From assembly GCA_964242895.1 (NCBI GenBank), contig CAXTBN010000006.1, positions 1-64,000 on the forward strand: 64,000 nucleotides of DNA, written 5' to 3'. The translations under genes and the position numbers were made by a program. The DNA is from JASLDZ01 sp964242895 (GTDB lineage: Bacteria > Pseudomonadota > Alphaproteobacteria > Caulobacterales > Caulobacteraceae). Numbering within the stretch: the stretch's first letter is position 1; each line of letters opens with the position of its first letter. Below are positions 15,319 through 23,459 of this stretch, in pieces. Under the pieces are notes generated by a model. The model did no database searches and was not told the origin of the DNA. It saw only the letters and a list, made by a program, of their open reading frames with translations.

Positions 15319-16613
15319 GCGGCCGGCCGACCGCCTTCGTCAACGCGCGCCTGGTCGACCCGGAGTCGGGCTACGACGGCCCGGGCGCCCTGGTGGTCAC
15401 CGAGGGCGTGATCGCCGACGTGGCGCGCCGGCCGCGGCTGGAGGCGCCCTCCCCCGACCTGCGCGTGATCGACTGCGCCGGCGCGCTGCTCATCCCCGGC
15501 CTGATCGACCTGCGCGTGAAGACGGGCGAGCCCGGCGCGGAACCCAAGGAGACGCTGAAGTCCGCCGCCCGCGCCGCCGCCGCGGGGGGCGTCACCACGA
15601 TGGTGCTGCAGCCCGACACCGACCCCGCGCTCGATGATCCGGCGGCCATCGACTTCGTCCTGCGCCGCGGCCGCGACCTCGACCTCGTGCACGTGCTGGC
15701 GGCGGGTGCCGCCACGCAAGGGTGCCGCGGCGAGCGCCTGGCGGAGATCGGGCTGATGGTGGAGGCGGGCTGCGCCTACGTCACCGACGGCGACCGCACG
15801 GTGCGCGACAGCAAGGTGCTGCGCCGCGTGCTCGCCTACGCCTCCGCCCACGGCGCCATGGTCGCCCACCGCCCCGCCGACCCGTGGCTGAGCGAAGGCG
15901 CCTGCGCCACCGACGGCGAGATGGCCGTGCGCCTGGGCCTGCCCGGCGCCCCCGCCTTGGCGGAGCGCATCACCCTGGAGCGCGACTTGGCTCTGGCCGA
16001 GCTGACGGGCGCGCGCCTGCTGCTCGACCAGCTGACCACCGCCGACAGCTGCGAGCGCCTAGCCGCCGCCCGCGCCCGCGGCGTGCGCGCCGCCGCCACG
16101 GCCAGCATCAACCACCTGAGCTTCAACGAGCTCGACGTCGGCGACTACCGCACTTTCTACCGCCTGGACCCGCCGCTTCGCGCCGAGGATGATCGGCAGG
16201 CGCTGATCGACGCGGTCGCCTCCGGCCTAGTCGAGGCGGTGACCAGCGCCCACACCCCCGCCCCGGCCGAGGACAAGCGCCTGCCCTTCGCGGAGGCCGC
16301 GCCCGGAGCCGTGGGACTGGAGACGCTCCTGCCCGCGCTCCTGTCGCTGCACCACGAGGGCCGCTGCGAGCTCTTGCCGCTGGTGCGCGCCGTGACGCTC
16401 GGCCCCGCGCGCCTGCTGGGCCTGGACGCCGGCCGCCTGTCGCCGGGCGCGCCGGCCGACCTCGTCCTGTGCGACATGGGCGCGCCGCGCAGCGTGGACG
16501 CGGAGAAGCTGCTCTCCAAGTCGAAGAACTCGCCCTTCGACGGCCGCCGCCTGCAGGGCGAGGTGCTGCTGACCATGGTCGACGGCCGGACGCTGCACCG
16601 CGCCGCCGACTAG
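15315..16613 (+). CDS. pyrC: inactive dihydroorotase homologue (PyrC'/PyrX type)
   Basis: The fold is that of a class I dihydroorotase, but the zinc and catalytic residues are missing. The usual GLIDxHxH metal motif reads GLIDLRVKTG, the histidine of HLST-type segments is replaced (DQLTTAD), and the catalytic Asp of TDHAPH is lost (TSAHTPA). The substrate-side elements NPPLR-like DPPLR and GLETLLP remain. Such pseudo-dihydroorotases are known to act as structural partners of ATCase in the pyrBC' arrangement, which the overlap with pyrB supports. An active dihydroorotase should be encoded elsewhere. The GTG at 15315 overlaps the pyrB stop; the longer upstream frame is pyrB read out of phase. 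Confidence 0.88.
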   Translation: MSGRPTAFVNARLVDPESGYDGPGALVVTEGVIADVARRPRLEAPSPDLRVIDCAGALLIPGLIDLRVKTGEPGAEPKETLKSAARAAAAGGVTTMVLQPDTDPALDDPAAIDFVLRRGRDLDLVHVLAAGAATQGCRGERLAEIGLMVEAGCAYVTDGDRTVRDSKVLRRVLAYASAHGAMVAHRPADPWLSEGACATDGEMAVRLGLPGAPALAERITLERDLALAELTGARLLLDQLTTADSCERLAAARARGVRAAATASINHLSFNELDVGDYRTFYRLDPPLRAEDDRQALIDAVASGLVEAVTSAHTPAPAEDKRLPFAEAAPGAVGLETLLPALLSLHHEGRCELLPLVRAVTLGPARLLGLDAGRLSPGAPADLVLCDMGAPRSVDAEKLLSKSKNSPFDGRRLQGEVLLTMVDGRTLHRAAD

Positions 16614-16624
16614 GCCACCGCGCC

Positions 16625-16915
16625 TCAGATCACCGCGTCGAGGAGCTCCACCTCGGGCCGGCCCTCGACGAGGTCGCGCAGCTTGCGGCCGCCTTCCTTG
16701 TAATGGTCGCTCGAGCCGTGCGCCTCGAGCGCCGTCTGGTCGTCGTACATCTCCAGCACCTTGTAGGTGCGCGGCTCGGACCGGCTCTTGGTGAGCTGGT
16801 ACATCTTGTTGCCCGGCTCGTTCGCCTTGACCTTGGCCGTCATCTCGGCGAACGCCGCTTCGAACTCAGCCTCGCGGCCTTCCTTCGCCCGGATCACCGC
16901 CACCACGCCGATCAT
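16625..16915 (-). CDS. antibiotic biosynthesis monooxygenase (ABM) domain protein
   Basis: A 96-residue single-domain protein of the dimeric alpha+beta (ferredoxin-like) ABM family. The first strand VVAVIRAKEGREAEFEAAF and the later YKVLEMYDDQTALEAHGSSDHY with its histidine pair are typical. Members range from quinol monooxygenases to proteins of unknown role, so the name does not imply antibiotic synthesis. An AGGAGA precedes the ATG at 16915. The gene converges on pyrC with 11 bp between the stops. Confidence 0.85.
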   Translation of the reverse strand: MIGVVAVIRAKEGREAEFEAAFAEMTAKVKANEPGNKMYQLTKSRSEPRTYKVLEMYDDQTALEAHGSSDHYKEGGRKLRDLVEGRPEVELLDAVI

Positions 16916-17083
16916 GCCGTTCTCCTTCGTTGCGCGAGCTGAACGCGGCGGCGAGGGCGGGGCTCCGGCCGGGCGGAAACCGCTTCCACATCAGCGGCGC
17001 GTCACGCATCGCGATAAGCTTGGCGCTAGGAACGGACGCGGCGAAACACGGTTCAGGACGGCGAACACCTAGGAGCCGCGCTC

Positions 17084-17671
17084 GTGAACTCAGATCCCTC
17101 CGTCCCCGACGAGACGATCAAGGACAAGTCCGACCGCCGCGAGCCGGGAGCGATCACCGCGACCAAGGCGGTCACGATCGGCAAGCCGCGCGAGGAGGTC
17201 TACGCCTTCTTCCGCCGCTTCTCGAACCTGCCGCACTTCATGACCAACGTGGAGCGCATCGATGAGATCGACGATCGGCGCAGCCACTGGGTGGTGAAGG
17301 GCCCCGCCGGCCATGACGTCGAGTGGGATGCGCTGGTCACCGCCGACGAACCCGGCCGCCTGATCGGCTGGGAGAGCCAGGAAGGCGCGGACGTGAAGAA
17401 CCACGGCCGCGTCGAGTTCCGCGACGCCCCCGCCGACCGCGGCTGCGAGATCCACGCCGCCATCTCCTACGAGCCGCCCGCAGGTGCCTTAGGCAAGCTT
17501 GTCGCCGGCCTGTTCGGGAAGGATCCCGGCGAGCAGGCGCACGCGGACCTGCGCCAGCTCAAGATGCTGCTGGAGACCGGCGAGGTGGCCACGTCCAAGG
17601 CGCCCGACGCGTCCCCCCGCTACGACCACAAGACCGCGTCGGAGGCCGACAAGGCCGCCGAGACGCGCTGA
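17084..17671 (+). CDS. SRPBCC (START/cyclase-like) family protein
   Basis: The segment from about residue 25 to 150 has the SRPBCC hydrophobic-cavity fold. It opens with ATKAVTIGKPREEVYAFFRRFSNLPHFM, and the WDALVTADEPGRLIGWES motif follows, as in polyketide cyclase/dehydrase and COQ10-like proteins. The C-terminal ~40 residues are charged and disordered. The GTG at 17084 follows AGGAG. The next gene, a zinc alcohol dehydrogenase, begins 37 bp downstream. This pairing suggests a shared stress or detoxification role, by inference only. Confidence 0.8.
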   Translation: MNSDPSVPDETIKDKSDRREPGAITATKAVTIGKPREEVYAFFRRFSNLPHFMTNVERIDEIDDRRSHWVVKGPAGHDVEWDALVTADEPGRLIGWESQEGADVKNHGRVEFRDAPADRGCEIHAAISYEPPAGALGKLVAGLFGKDPGEQAHADLRQLKMLLETGEVATSKAPDASPRYDHKTASEADKAAETR

Positions 17672-17708
17672 CCGCCCTTCCCGTCCCTCTCACTTCCGGA
17701 ACCCGCCC

Positions 17709-18884
17709 ATGCGCGCCCTCACCTGGCACGGGAAGCACGACGTCCGCGTCGACACCGTGCCCGACCCCAAGATCGTCAATCCGCACGACATCATCATCAA
17801 GACCACCGCCACCGCCATCTGCGGCTCGGACCTGCACCTCTACGACGGCATGATCCCGAGCATGGTCCCGGGCGACATCCTGGGCCACGAGTTCATGGGG
17901 ATCGTCCAGGAGGTCGGCCCCGAGGTGAAGAACCTGAAGGTCGGCGATCGCGTGGTGAACCCCTTCACCATCGCCTGCGGCCAATGCCTCCACTGCCGGA
18001 CGCAGTTCTGGTCGGCCTGCGAGAACACCAACCCGGCGGACAAGGCGCCGATCCAGGAGAAGCTGTACGGCTACGCCGGCTCGGCCCTGTTCGGCTACTC
18101 GCACATGATGGGCGGCTACGCCGGCGGACAGGCGGAGTACGTCCGCATCCCGTTCGGCAACGTCGGCCCGATCAAGATCCCCGACGGGCTCGAAGACGAA
18201 CAGGTGCTGTTCCTCAGCGACATCTTCCCCACCGCCTACCAAGCGGCGGAGAACTGCAACATCAAGAAGGGTGACACCATCGCCATCTGGGGCCTCGGGC
18301 CCGTCGGCCAGTTCGCCGTGAAGAGCGCTTTCCTTCTGGGCGCCGAGCGCGTGATCGCCATCGACCACCGCAAGCACCGGTTGGAGTTGGCCAAGGCGTC
18401 GGGCGCGGAGGTGCTCAACTTCGAGGAGGTGCGCGTCAACGCCGCCCTGACCGAGATGACGGGCGGACGCGGGCCCGACGCCTGCATCGACTGCGTCGGC
18501 ATGGAATCGCACGGCTGGGCGCTCGATAATGTGATCGACTTCGCCAAGACCACGCTGAAATTGAGCTTCGACCGGCCGCATGTTCTGCGCGAGATGATCG
18601 TGGCCTGCAAGCCGGGCGGCGTCTTGTCGATCCCGGGCGTCTACGGCGGCCTGCTCGACAAGGTCCCGTTCGGAGCGGCCTTCGGCAAGGGGCTGACCTT
18701 CAAGATGGGTCAGACCAACATGCACAAGTACCTGGCGCCGTTGCTGCAGCGGATCATGGAGGGCGAGATCGATCCCACCTTCCTGATCAGCCACCGCCTG
18801 TCGCTGGAGGAGGCGCCGATGGGCTACAAGAACTTCCACGACGACCAGAGCGACTGGACCAAGGTGGTGCTTCGTCCGAACTGA
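17709..18884 (+). CDS. zinc-dependent alcohol dehydrogenase (formaldehyde-dehydrogenase-like)
   Basis: A medium-chain dehydrogenase of 391 residues. The catalytic zinc ligands appear as CGSDLHLYDG and GHEFMGIVQEVG, the structural-zinc lobe has cysteines in CGQCLHCRTQFWSAC, and the NAD-binding motif is GLGPVGQF. The long loop with PIQEKLYGYAGSALFGYSHMMGGY is typical of the glutathione-independent formaldehyde dehydrogenase-like subgroup, so small aldehydes or alcohols are likely substrates. The ATG at 17709 was chosen because the preceding frame is the SRPBCC gene out of phase. A strong terminator follows. Confidence 0.9.
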   Translation: MRALTWHGKHDVRVDTVPDPKIVNPHDIIIKTTATAICGSDLHLYDGMIPSMVPGDILGHEFMGIVQEVGPEVKNLKVGDRVVNPFTIACGQCLHCRTQFWSACENTNPADKAPIQEKLYGYAGSALFGYSHMMGGYAGGQAEYVRIPFGNVGPIKIPDGLEDEQVLFLSDIFPTAYQAAENCNIKKGDTIAIWGLGPVGQFAVKSAFLLGAERVIAIDHRKHRLELAKASGAEVLNFEEVRVNAALTEMTGGRGPDACIDCVGMESHGWALDNVIDFAKTTLKLSFDRPHVLREMIVACKPGGVLSIPGVYGGLLDKVPFGAAFGKGLTFKMGQTNMHKYLAPLLQRIMEGEIDPTFLISHRLSLEEAPMGYKNFHDDQSDWTKVVLRPN

Positions 18885-18906
18885 CGGTCGACGCCTCCAG
18901 ATATGA

Positions 18907-18942
18907 GAAAGGGCCCGCCGGATCGCTCCGGCGGGCCCTTTC
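18907..18942. terminator. bidirectional rho-independent-type hairpin
   Basis: A perfect 16-bp stem (18907-18922 with 18927-18942) has a TCGC loop, a GC-rich core and AAA/TTT flanks within the stem. It lies between the convergent alcohol dehydrogenase and SDR genes and can serve both. Confidence 0.85.
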
Positions 18943-18963
18943 CGTTCGGCGCGAAGGCCGACG

Positions 18964-19761
18964 CTAGTGCTTGGCGGAGCCGGGCTCGGCCATGCCGCGG
19001 TGCATCTCCGCGAGCTGGCTGTCGCTCATCACGCGTGTCGAGGCGGCCTGGATCTTGTTCTTGAAGCCGGCCACCACGTCGCCCTCGCCCTTCATCAGGG
19101 CTTCGAAGCCCGCCTTGGCCACCATCGCGGCGTCGTCGCGCTTGGCGTCGGGAGCGCCCACCTTGGTGTCCGACAGGTCGGCGCGATCAAAGAATTCCGT
19201 CTCCGTCGCGCCGGGCAGAAGCGCGGTGACGGTCACGCCCGTGTCCTTCAGCTCGTTGCGGATCGCGAAAGAGAAGGACTGCAGGAACGCCTTCGAGCCG
19301 TTGTAGACGGCCTGGAAGGTGCCCGGGATCAGCGATGCGATGGACGAGGTGATCAGGATCCGCCCCTGGCCGGCGCTGCGCATGTCGCCGCCCACCGCGT
19401 GGATCAGGGCGAGGGTGCCCTTGATGTTGGTGTCGACCACCTTCATCGCGTCTTCGAGCTTCTGGTCGAGGAAGGCGTGGCCCAGGCCGATGCCGGCGTT
19501 GGCGGCCAACGCCTCGACGGGGCGGCCCGTGGCCTTGATGGCGTCGTAGAGCTGGCTGACGCCGTCGGCGGTGGCGAGGTCGGTCTGCAGCGACTTGACG
19601 ACTTGGCCGCCGTCGCTCTCGACGGCGCTCTCGGCCTCGTCGAGCTCGCGGTCGGCCGCGAGGATCAGGTCGTAGCCGTGCGCGGCGAACTGACGCGCGA
19701 GCTCTAGTCCGATGCCGCTGGAGGCGCCGGTCACGACGGCGAGGGGTCGGGTGTCTGCCAT
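18964..19761 (-). CDS. short-chain dehydrogenase/reductase (SDR)
   Basis: Classical SDR: the cofactor motif TGASSGIG lies close to the N-terminus, followed by NAG in AANAGIG, the catalytic serine in ITSSIAS and the YxxxK motif YNGSK. The 265-residue protein starts at the ATG at 19761, giving MADTRPLAVVTGASSG with GGAG upstream; 30 extra residues of the longer frame are arginine-rich and not SDR-like. The substrate cannot be deduced. It is convergent to the alcohol dehydrogenase with a shared terminator. Confidence 0.92.
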   Translation of the reverse strand: MADTRPLAVVTGASSGIGLELARQFAAHGYDLILAADRELDEAESAVESDGGQVVKSLQTDLATADGVSQLYDAIKATGRPVEALAANAGIGLGHAFLDQKLEDAMKVVDTNIKGTLALIHAVGGDMRSAGQGRILITSSIASLIPGTFQAVYNGSKAFLQSFSFAIRNELKDTGVTVTALLPGATETEFFDRADLSDTKVGAPDAKRDDAAMVAKAGFEALMKGEGDVVAGFKNKIQAASTRVMSDSQLAEMHRGMAEPGSAKH

Positions 19762-19970
19762 GGGTAAGCTCCGGGAGAGGGGGTGCGCGGGGTAAAGCTT
19801 TGGCGCGCCTCGACTGTTCCGCCGCCATCGGCGACCGTCTGACCGGGCCACGTCGGGCCTCGGCGGACTTCCACGCCCATGCGACCAACGGCCGGCGTTG
19901 AACCGGTCGCCGCGCCGGCCATTCCTCCCCGGCTCCGCGCATGTCCCGCGCCCGCCGTTCCGAGGTCTCC

Positions 19971-20912
19971 ATGCCCAAGCACCGCATCGGCATCGTCGGC
20001 TACGGCAAGATCGCCCAGGACCAGCACGAGCCGTCGATCCGCAACTCGCCGGACTTCGAGCTCGCGGCGGTGTCCAACGCCGGCGCCGGGCCGACGCCGG
20101 GCGACGTGCCCGCGTTCGCCACCTACGCCGAGATGCTGAAGGCCGTGCCCGACATGACTGCGGTGGCCATATGCACGCCGCCCGGACCCCGCCGCGCGAT
20201 CGCCGTGGACGTGCTCGCCGCTGGCCGCCACGCCCTCCTGGAGAAGCCCCCCGCCGGCACGGTGACGGAGGTCACCGACATCGGCCGCGCCGCCACCGCG
20301 GCGGGCAAGGTCGTCTTCACCACCTACCACGCCCAGCACAACGCCGCGGTGAAGCGCGCCGCCGAACGCCTCGCCGGCCACACCGTCCGCAAGCTGCAGG
20401 TGACCTGGAAGGAGGACGTGCGACGCTGGCACCCCGGCCAGGAGTGGGTGTTCTCGGCCGGCGGATTCGGCGTGTTCGACCCGGGGATCAACGCGCTCTC
20501 CATCCTGACGCGGATCCTGCCTGAACCGGTGTTCATCCGCTCCGCCGAGCTCGCCACGCCCAAGGGCCGCGACGCACCCATCGCGGCGGAGCTGGTGCTG
20601 GGAACGGGCGCTCACGCCGACGAGGACCTGCGCTTCACCCTGGACTGGCGGCAGACGGGGCCGCAGACATGGGAGGTGGCCGTGGAGACGTATGAGGGAT
20701 TGAAGCTCAAGCTCTCCAACGGCGGCTCACGGCTGGAGGTGGAGGGCGAGCCGCCGTTCGACGGCGCGCCCGACGAGTACCCCGACATCTACCGCGAGTT
20801 CGCGAGCCTGCTGGCCGACGGGCGCTCCAAGCTGGACCCCGCGCCCTTCCAGCTTCTGGCGGACAGCTTCATGCTCGGCCGCCACACGGAGGTGGAGCCC
20901 TTCAGCTTCTGA
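19971..20912 (+). CDS. D-galactose/L-arabinose 1-dehydrogenase-like oxidoreductase (Gfo/Idh/MocA)
   Basis: An N-terminal Rossmann motif GIVGYGKIA and the family lysine-proline motif EKPPAG are followed by a C-terminal alpha/beta domain with WHPGQEWVFSAGGFGVFDPG. The last pattern is characteristic of the galactose/arabinose 1-dehydrogenases that oxidise the sugar to its lactone in non-phosphorylating pathways. The start at 19971 gives MPKHRIGIVG; upstream residues are unconserved. The convergent neighbour is a GH1-like glycosidase, compatible with release and oxidation of the same sugar. No other pathway enzymes are adjacent. Confidence 0.85.
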   Translation: MPKHRIGIVGYGKIAQDQHEPSIRNSPDFELAAVSNAGAGPTPGDVPAFATYAEMLKAVPDMTAVAICTPPGPRRAIAVDVLAAGRHALLEKPPAGTVTEVTDIGRAATAAGKVVFTTYHAQHNAAVKRAAERLAGHTVRKLQVTWKEDVRRWHPGQEWVFSAGGFGVFDPGINALSILTRILPEPVFIRSAELATPKGRDAPIAAELVLGTGAHADEDLRFTLDWRQTGPQTWEVAVETYEGLKLKLSNGGSRLEVEGEPPFDGAPDEYPDIYREFASLLADGRSKLDPAPFQLLADSFMLGRHTEVEPFSF

Positions 20913-20924
20913 GCGCGGGCGGGC

Positions 20925-22226
20925 TCAGGCGCCGTCGGGCAGCCGCCCGGGCAGCGCCTGATCGCGGGCGCGCGACGCAGCCTGCCCGGCGCCGGTGAGG
21001 CCCGCGGCGTACTCGCGCGGCGTGAAGATGGGCGCGCTCAGGCACACGCTCTGCGTCGGCAGCACCTCGCGCCACTCGGCGATCAGTTCCTTGAAGGCCG
21101 CGCCCACGGGCCGGATGTTACGGTCGAGGTCGTAGAGGCCGAGCGGGTTCACGTTGCCGTTGTCCTCGCGCAGCGCCGTGTCCCAGTCCACCTGGTCGGT
21201 CAGCGAATACCAGGTGAAGCCCAGGATCGGGATGCCGTCATTGCGCACCTGCAGCACGTTGGCCCACTCCTTCCGCAGCCAGTTCACCGCCTCGTCGCCG
21301 GCCGGACCCTGATGCAGGTTGGTCTCGGTGTGCATCACCGGCAGGTGATACCGGTGGAAGTACTGCCGGGTGATCTCGCAATATCCGAAGATCTCGCCCG
21401 ACGCGGCTGTCGACCCGTCCGCCGCCACCCGGTGCTCGTTGGTGACGTAGTAGTCGTTGCCCATGACGCAGTGCTGCTTGATCCGGTTGCCCAGGAAGAA
21501 GTGGTACTCGTCGCGCGTCATGCCGTTGTCCGTGACGAACTCGTACATCTCCGAATCGAGCCGCCGGCCGTAGTTGAGGTCCAGCGAGAGGAAGCGCTCG
21601 GAGTTCAGCAGTTCCGCCGGGCCGATGGCCGCCGGCGTGTCGGCGTGGAAATACTCCGAACTCTCGCTCTGGATGAAGATTGCGTCCGCCCGCACGGCCA
21701 GTATCTCCTGCATCGCGCGCACGTTGGCCCGCACGACGTGCTTGAGTGCGGTCACGAACGACAGGTCGTCGCTCTTCTGCTCATTCCACCAGCCGTACCG
21801 GGCGGAGAACATCGCGCAGATGTACATCTCGTTGACCGGCGTATACAGCTGCACCCACGGGAACCTTTGCGCGAACGCGCGGGCGTACTTGGCGAACAGC
21901 TCCGGGAAGTCGGGGTTCTGGAAGTTGCCCACCCAGTCCGGCACGCCGAAGTGGCACAGGTCGACGATCGGCGTGATGTCGCGTTGCTGCAGGTCGGCGA
22001 AGGTGAGGTCGGCGAACTCCCAGTCGTAGCGCCCGTCGGCCAGCCAGCACCTGTGCAGCGGCGGCCCGTACCGCAGCACGCGGATCCCGAGGTCCTCCAC
22101 GAGCTGGAAGTCGGTGCGCCAGCGGTCGTAGAAGCGGCCCTTCTCCAGCTCGTCGACGCGCTTGGCGCCGCCCTGGATCGTGGGGTTCGAGTTCTCGATG
22201 CCCGTCGCGAACATGAAGCCGATCAC
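20925..22226 (-). CDS. glycoside hydrolase family 1-like enzyme
   Basis: A retaining beta-glycosidase fold of clan A. The acid/base region reads TPVNEM with Glu133, a variant of the family TxNEP motif. The likely nucleophile is Glu301 in MHTETN, and a late WYSLTDQVDWD matches the GH1 substrate loop region. At 433 residues it has no signal peptide, so it is cytoplasmic. The specificity is unclear because the motifs deviate from classical beta-glucosidases. It converges with the sugar dehydrogenase gene, 12 bp apart. Confidence 0.8.
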   Translation of the reverse strand: MIGFMFATGIENSNPTIQGGAKRVDELEKGRFYDRWRTDFQLVEDLGIRVLRYGPPLHRCWLADGRYDWEFADLTFADLQQRDITPIVDLCHFGVPDWVGNFQNPDFPELFAKYARAFAQRFPWVQLYTPVNEMYICAMFSARYGWWNEQKSDDLSFVTALKHVVRANVRAMQEILAVRADAIFIQSESSEYFHADTPAAIGPAELLNSERFLSLDLNYGRRLDSEMYEFVTDNGMTRDEYHFFLGNRIKQHCVMGNDYYVTNEHRVAADGSTAASGEIFGYCEITRQYFHRYHLPVMHTETNLHQGPAGDEAVNWLRKEWANVLQVRNDGIPILGFTWYSLTDQVDWDTALREDNGNVNPLGLYDLDRNIRPVGAAFKELIAEWREVLPTQSVCLSAPIFTPREYAAGLTGAGQAASRARDQALPGRLPDGA

Positions 22227-22319
22227 CTGAACCCCTTACGCCGTGGCGCCTCGCGCTGACGGGCTCGCGCTAGGCCGGCGCGTGGCGCCAGTCCAGCGGC
22301 GCCGCGAGGTCGGCGGCGG

Positions 22320-23459
22320 TCAGCGGGGAGCGCCCGGCCGCCAGGTGACCGCGGCCGAGGCGGCGTAGTTCCAGACCACGCCCACCGCCACGCCGGCCAG
22401 CGCCGCCAGCCACCACACCCGGTCGTAGCGGTAGACGAGGCTGCCCACGCCCACGTTGCCCACCGCCCCCACCAGGCTCACGCCGTAGAAGCCCAGGAGC
22501 CCGCGCCAGAAGGCGCCTCCGCGCAGCCGGACGTCGCGGTAGGTCAGGGCGTTGTTGAGCAGGAAGTTGGACGCGATCGCCACGGCCACGGCGAGCGCCT
22601 GGCCGTTTCGGAAGTCGATCCCGACCTTCAGCGCCGCCCCGAGCACCGCGAGGTGGACACCAAGCCCCACCGAGCCCACCGCGGCGAACATGAGGAAGCG
22701 CACCGGCACGTAGCGGCCGAACAGCTTCTCCAGGATCAGGATCACGAACTCCTGCGTGGTGCGCAGGTCGAGCTTGCTCTCGCCGGCCTGACGCTCGCGG
22801 AAGACGTACGGCAGCTCGGCCACGCGCAGCCGCTCGGGCGAGGAGGCGACGAGGTCGAGCAGGATCTTCCAGCCGATGTTGGACAGGCGCGGCGCGGCCG
22901 CCTCCACGGCGTCGCGGCGCACGGCGAAGTAGCCGCTCATGGGATCGGAGAGGGGCACGCCCAGCACGGCCTGCGCCGTCCGCGTCGCCCAGCGGCTGAG
23001 GCGCAGGCGGCCGGCGCTCCACGAGGACGTCGATCCGCCCTCCGCATAGCGCGTGGCCACCGCGAGGTCACAATCGCCGCCGGCGACCAGGGCGTGCAGG
23101 CGCGGCAGCAGCGTCTCGTCGTGCTGGCCGTCGCCGTCGATCACCGCGGCGACCGGCGCGACGCTGGCCAGCACACCCTCCACCACCGCGGAGGCGAGCC
23201 CGCGTCGCCCGATGCGCTGCACGAGGCGGAAGCGGCGGTCGCGCAGTGCCAGGGCGCGCACGCGCTCCAGCGTGCCGTCGCGCGAGCCGTCGTCGACGAA
23301 CAGGACCTCCCAGGCGAGACCCTCCAGGGCGCGCTCGAGCGCCTGCGCCATGGCGGCCACGTTGTCCGCCTCGTTCAGCACGGGCACGACGACGGCGAGC
23401 TCGAGTTGGGCGTCGCCGCCCTCCCGGTCCGGCGCGGTGATGCGCGTCGGCTCGGTCAT
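22320..23459 (-). CDS. GT2 glycosyltransferase fused to GtrA-like membrane domain
   Basis: The N-terminal ~230 residues form a DPM1-like family 2 glycosyltransferase: VVPVLNEADNV, VDDGSRDGT and the DGDGQHD metal motif, then a QAGESKLD segment. The C-terminal ~125 residues hold four transmembrane helices of the GtrA type, thought to flip polyprenyl-linked sugars. The enzyme probably makes a polyprenyl-phosphate sugar for the membrane glycosyltransferase encoded directly upstream, whose stop codon overlaps its ATG by four bases. The ATG at 23459 begins MTEPTRITAP; the much longer frame is the neighbouring gene out of phase. Confidence 0.9.
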   Translation of the reverse strand: MTEPTRITAPDREGGDAQLELAVVVPVLNEADNVAAMAQALERALEGLAWEVLFVDDGSRDGTLERVRALALRDRRFRLVQRIGRRGLASAVVEGVLASVAPVAAVIDGDGQHDETLLPRLHALVAGGDCDLAVATRYAEGGSTSSWSAGRLRLSRWATRTAQAVLGVPLSDPMSGYFAVRRDAVEAAAPRLSNIGWKILLDLVASSPERLRVAELPYVFRERQAGESKLDLRTTQEFVILILEKLFGRYVPVRFLMFAAVGSVGLGVHLAVLGAALKVGIDFRNGQALAVAVAIASNFLLNNALTYRDVRLRGGAFWRGLLGFYGVSLVGAVGNVGVGSLVYRYDRVWWLAALAGVAVGVVWNYAASAAVTWRPGAPR

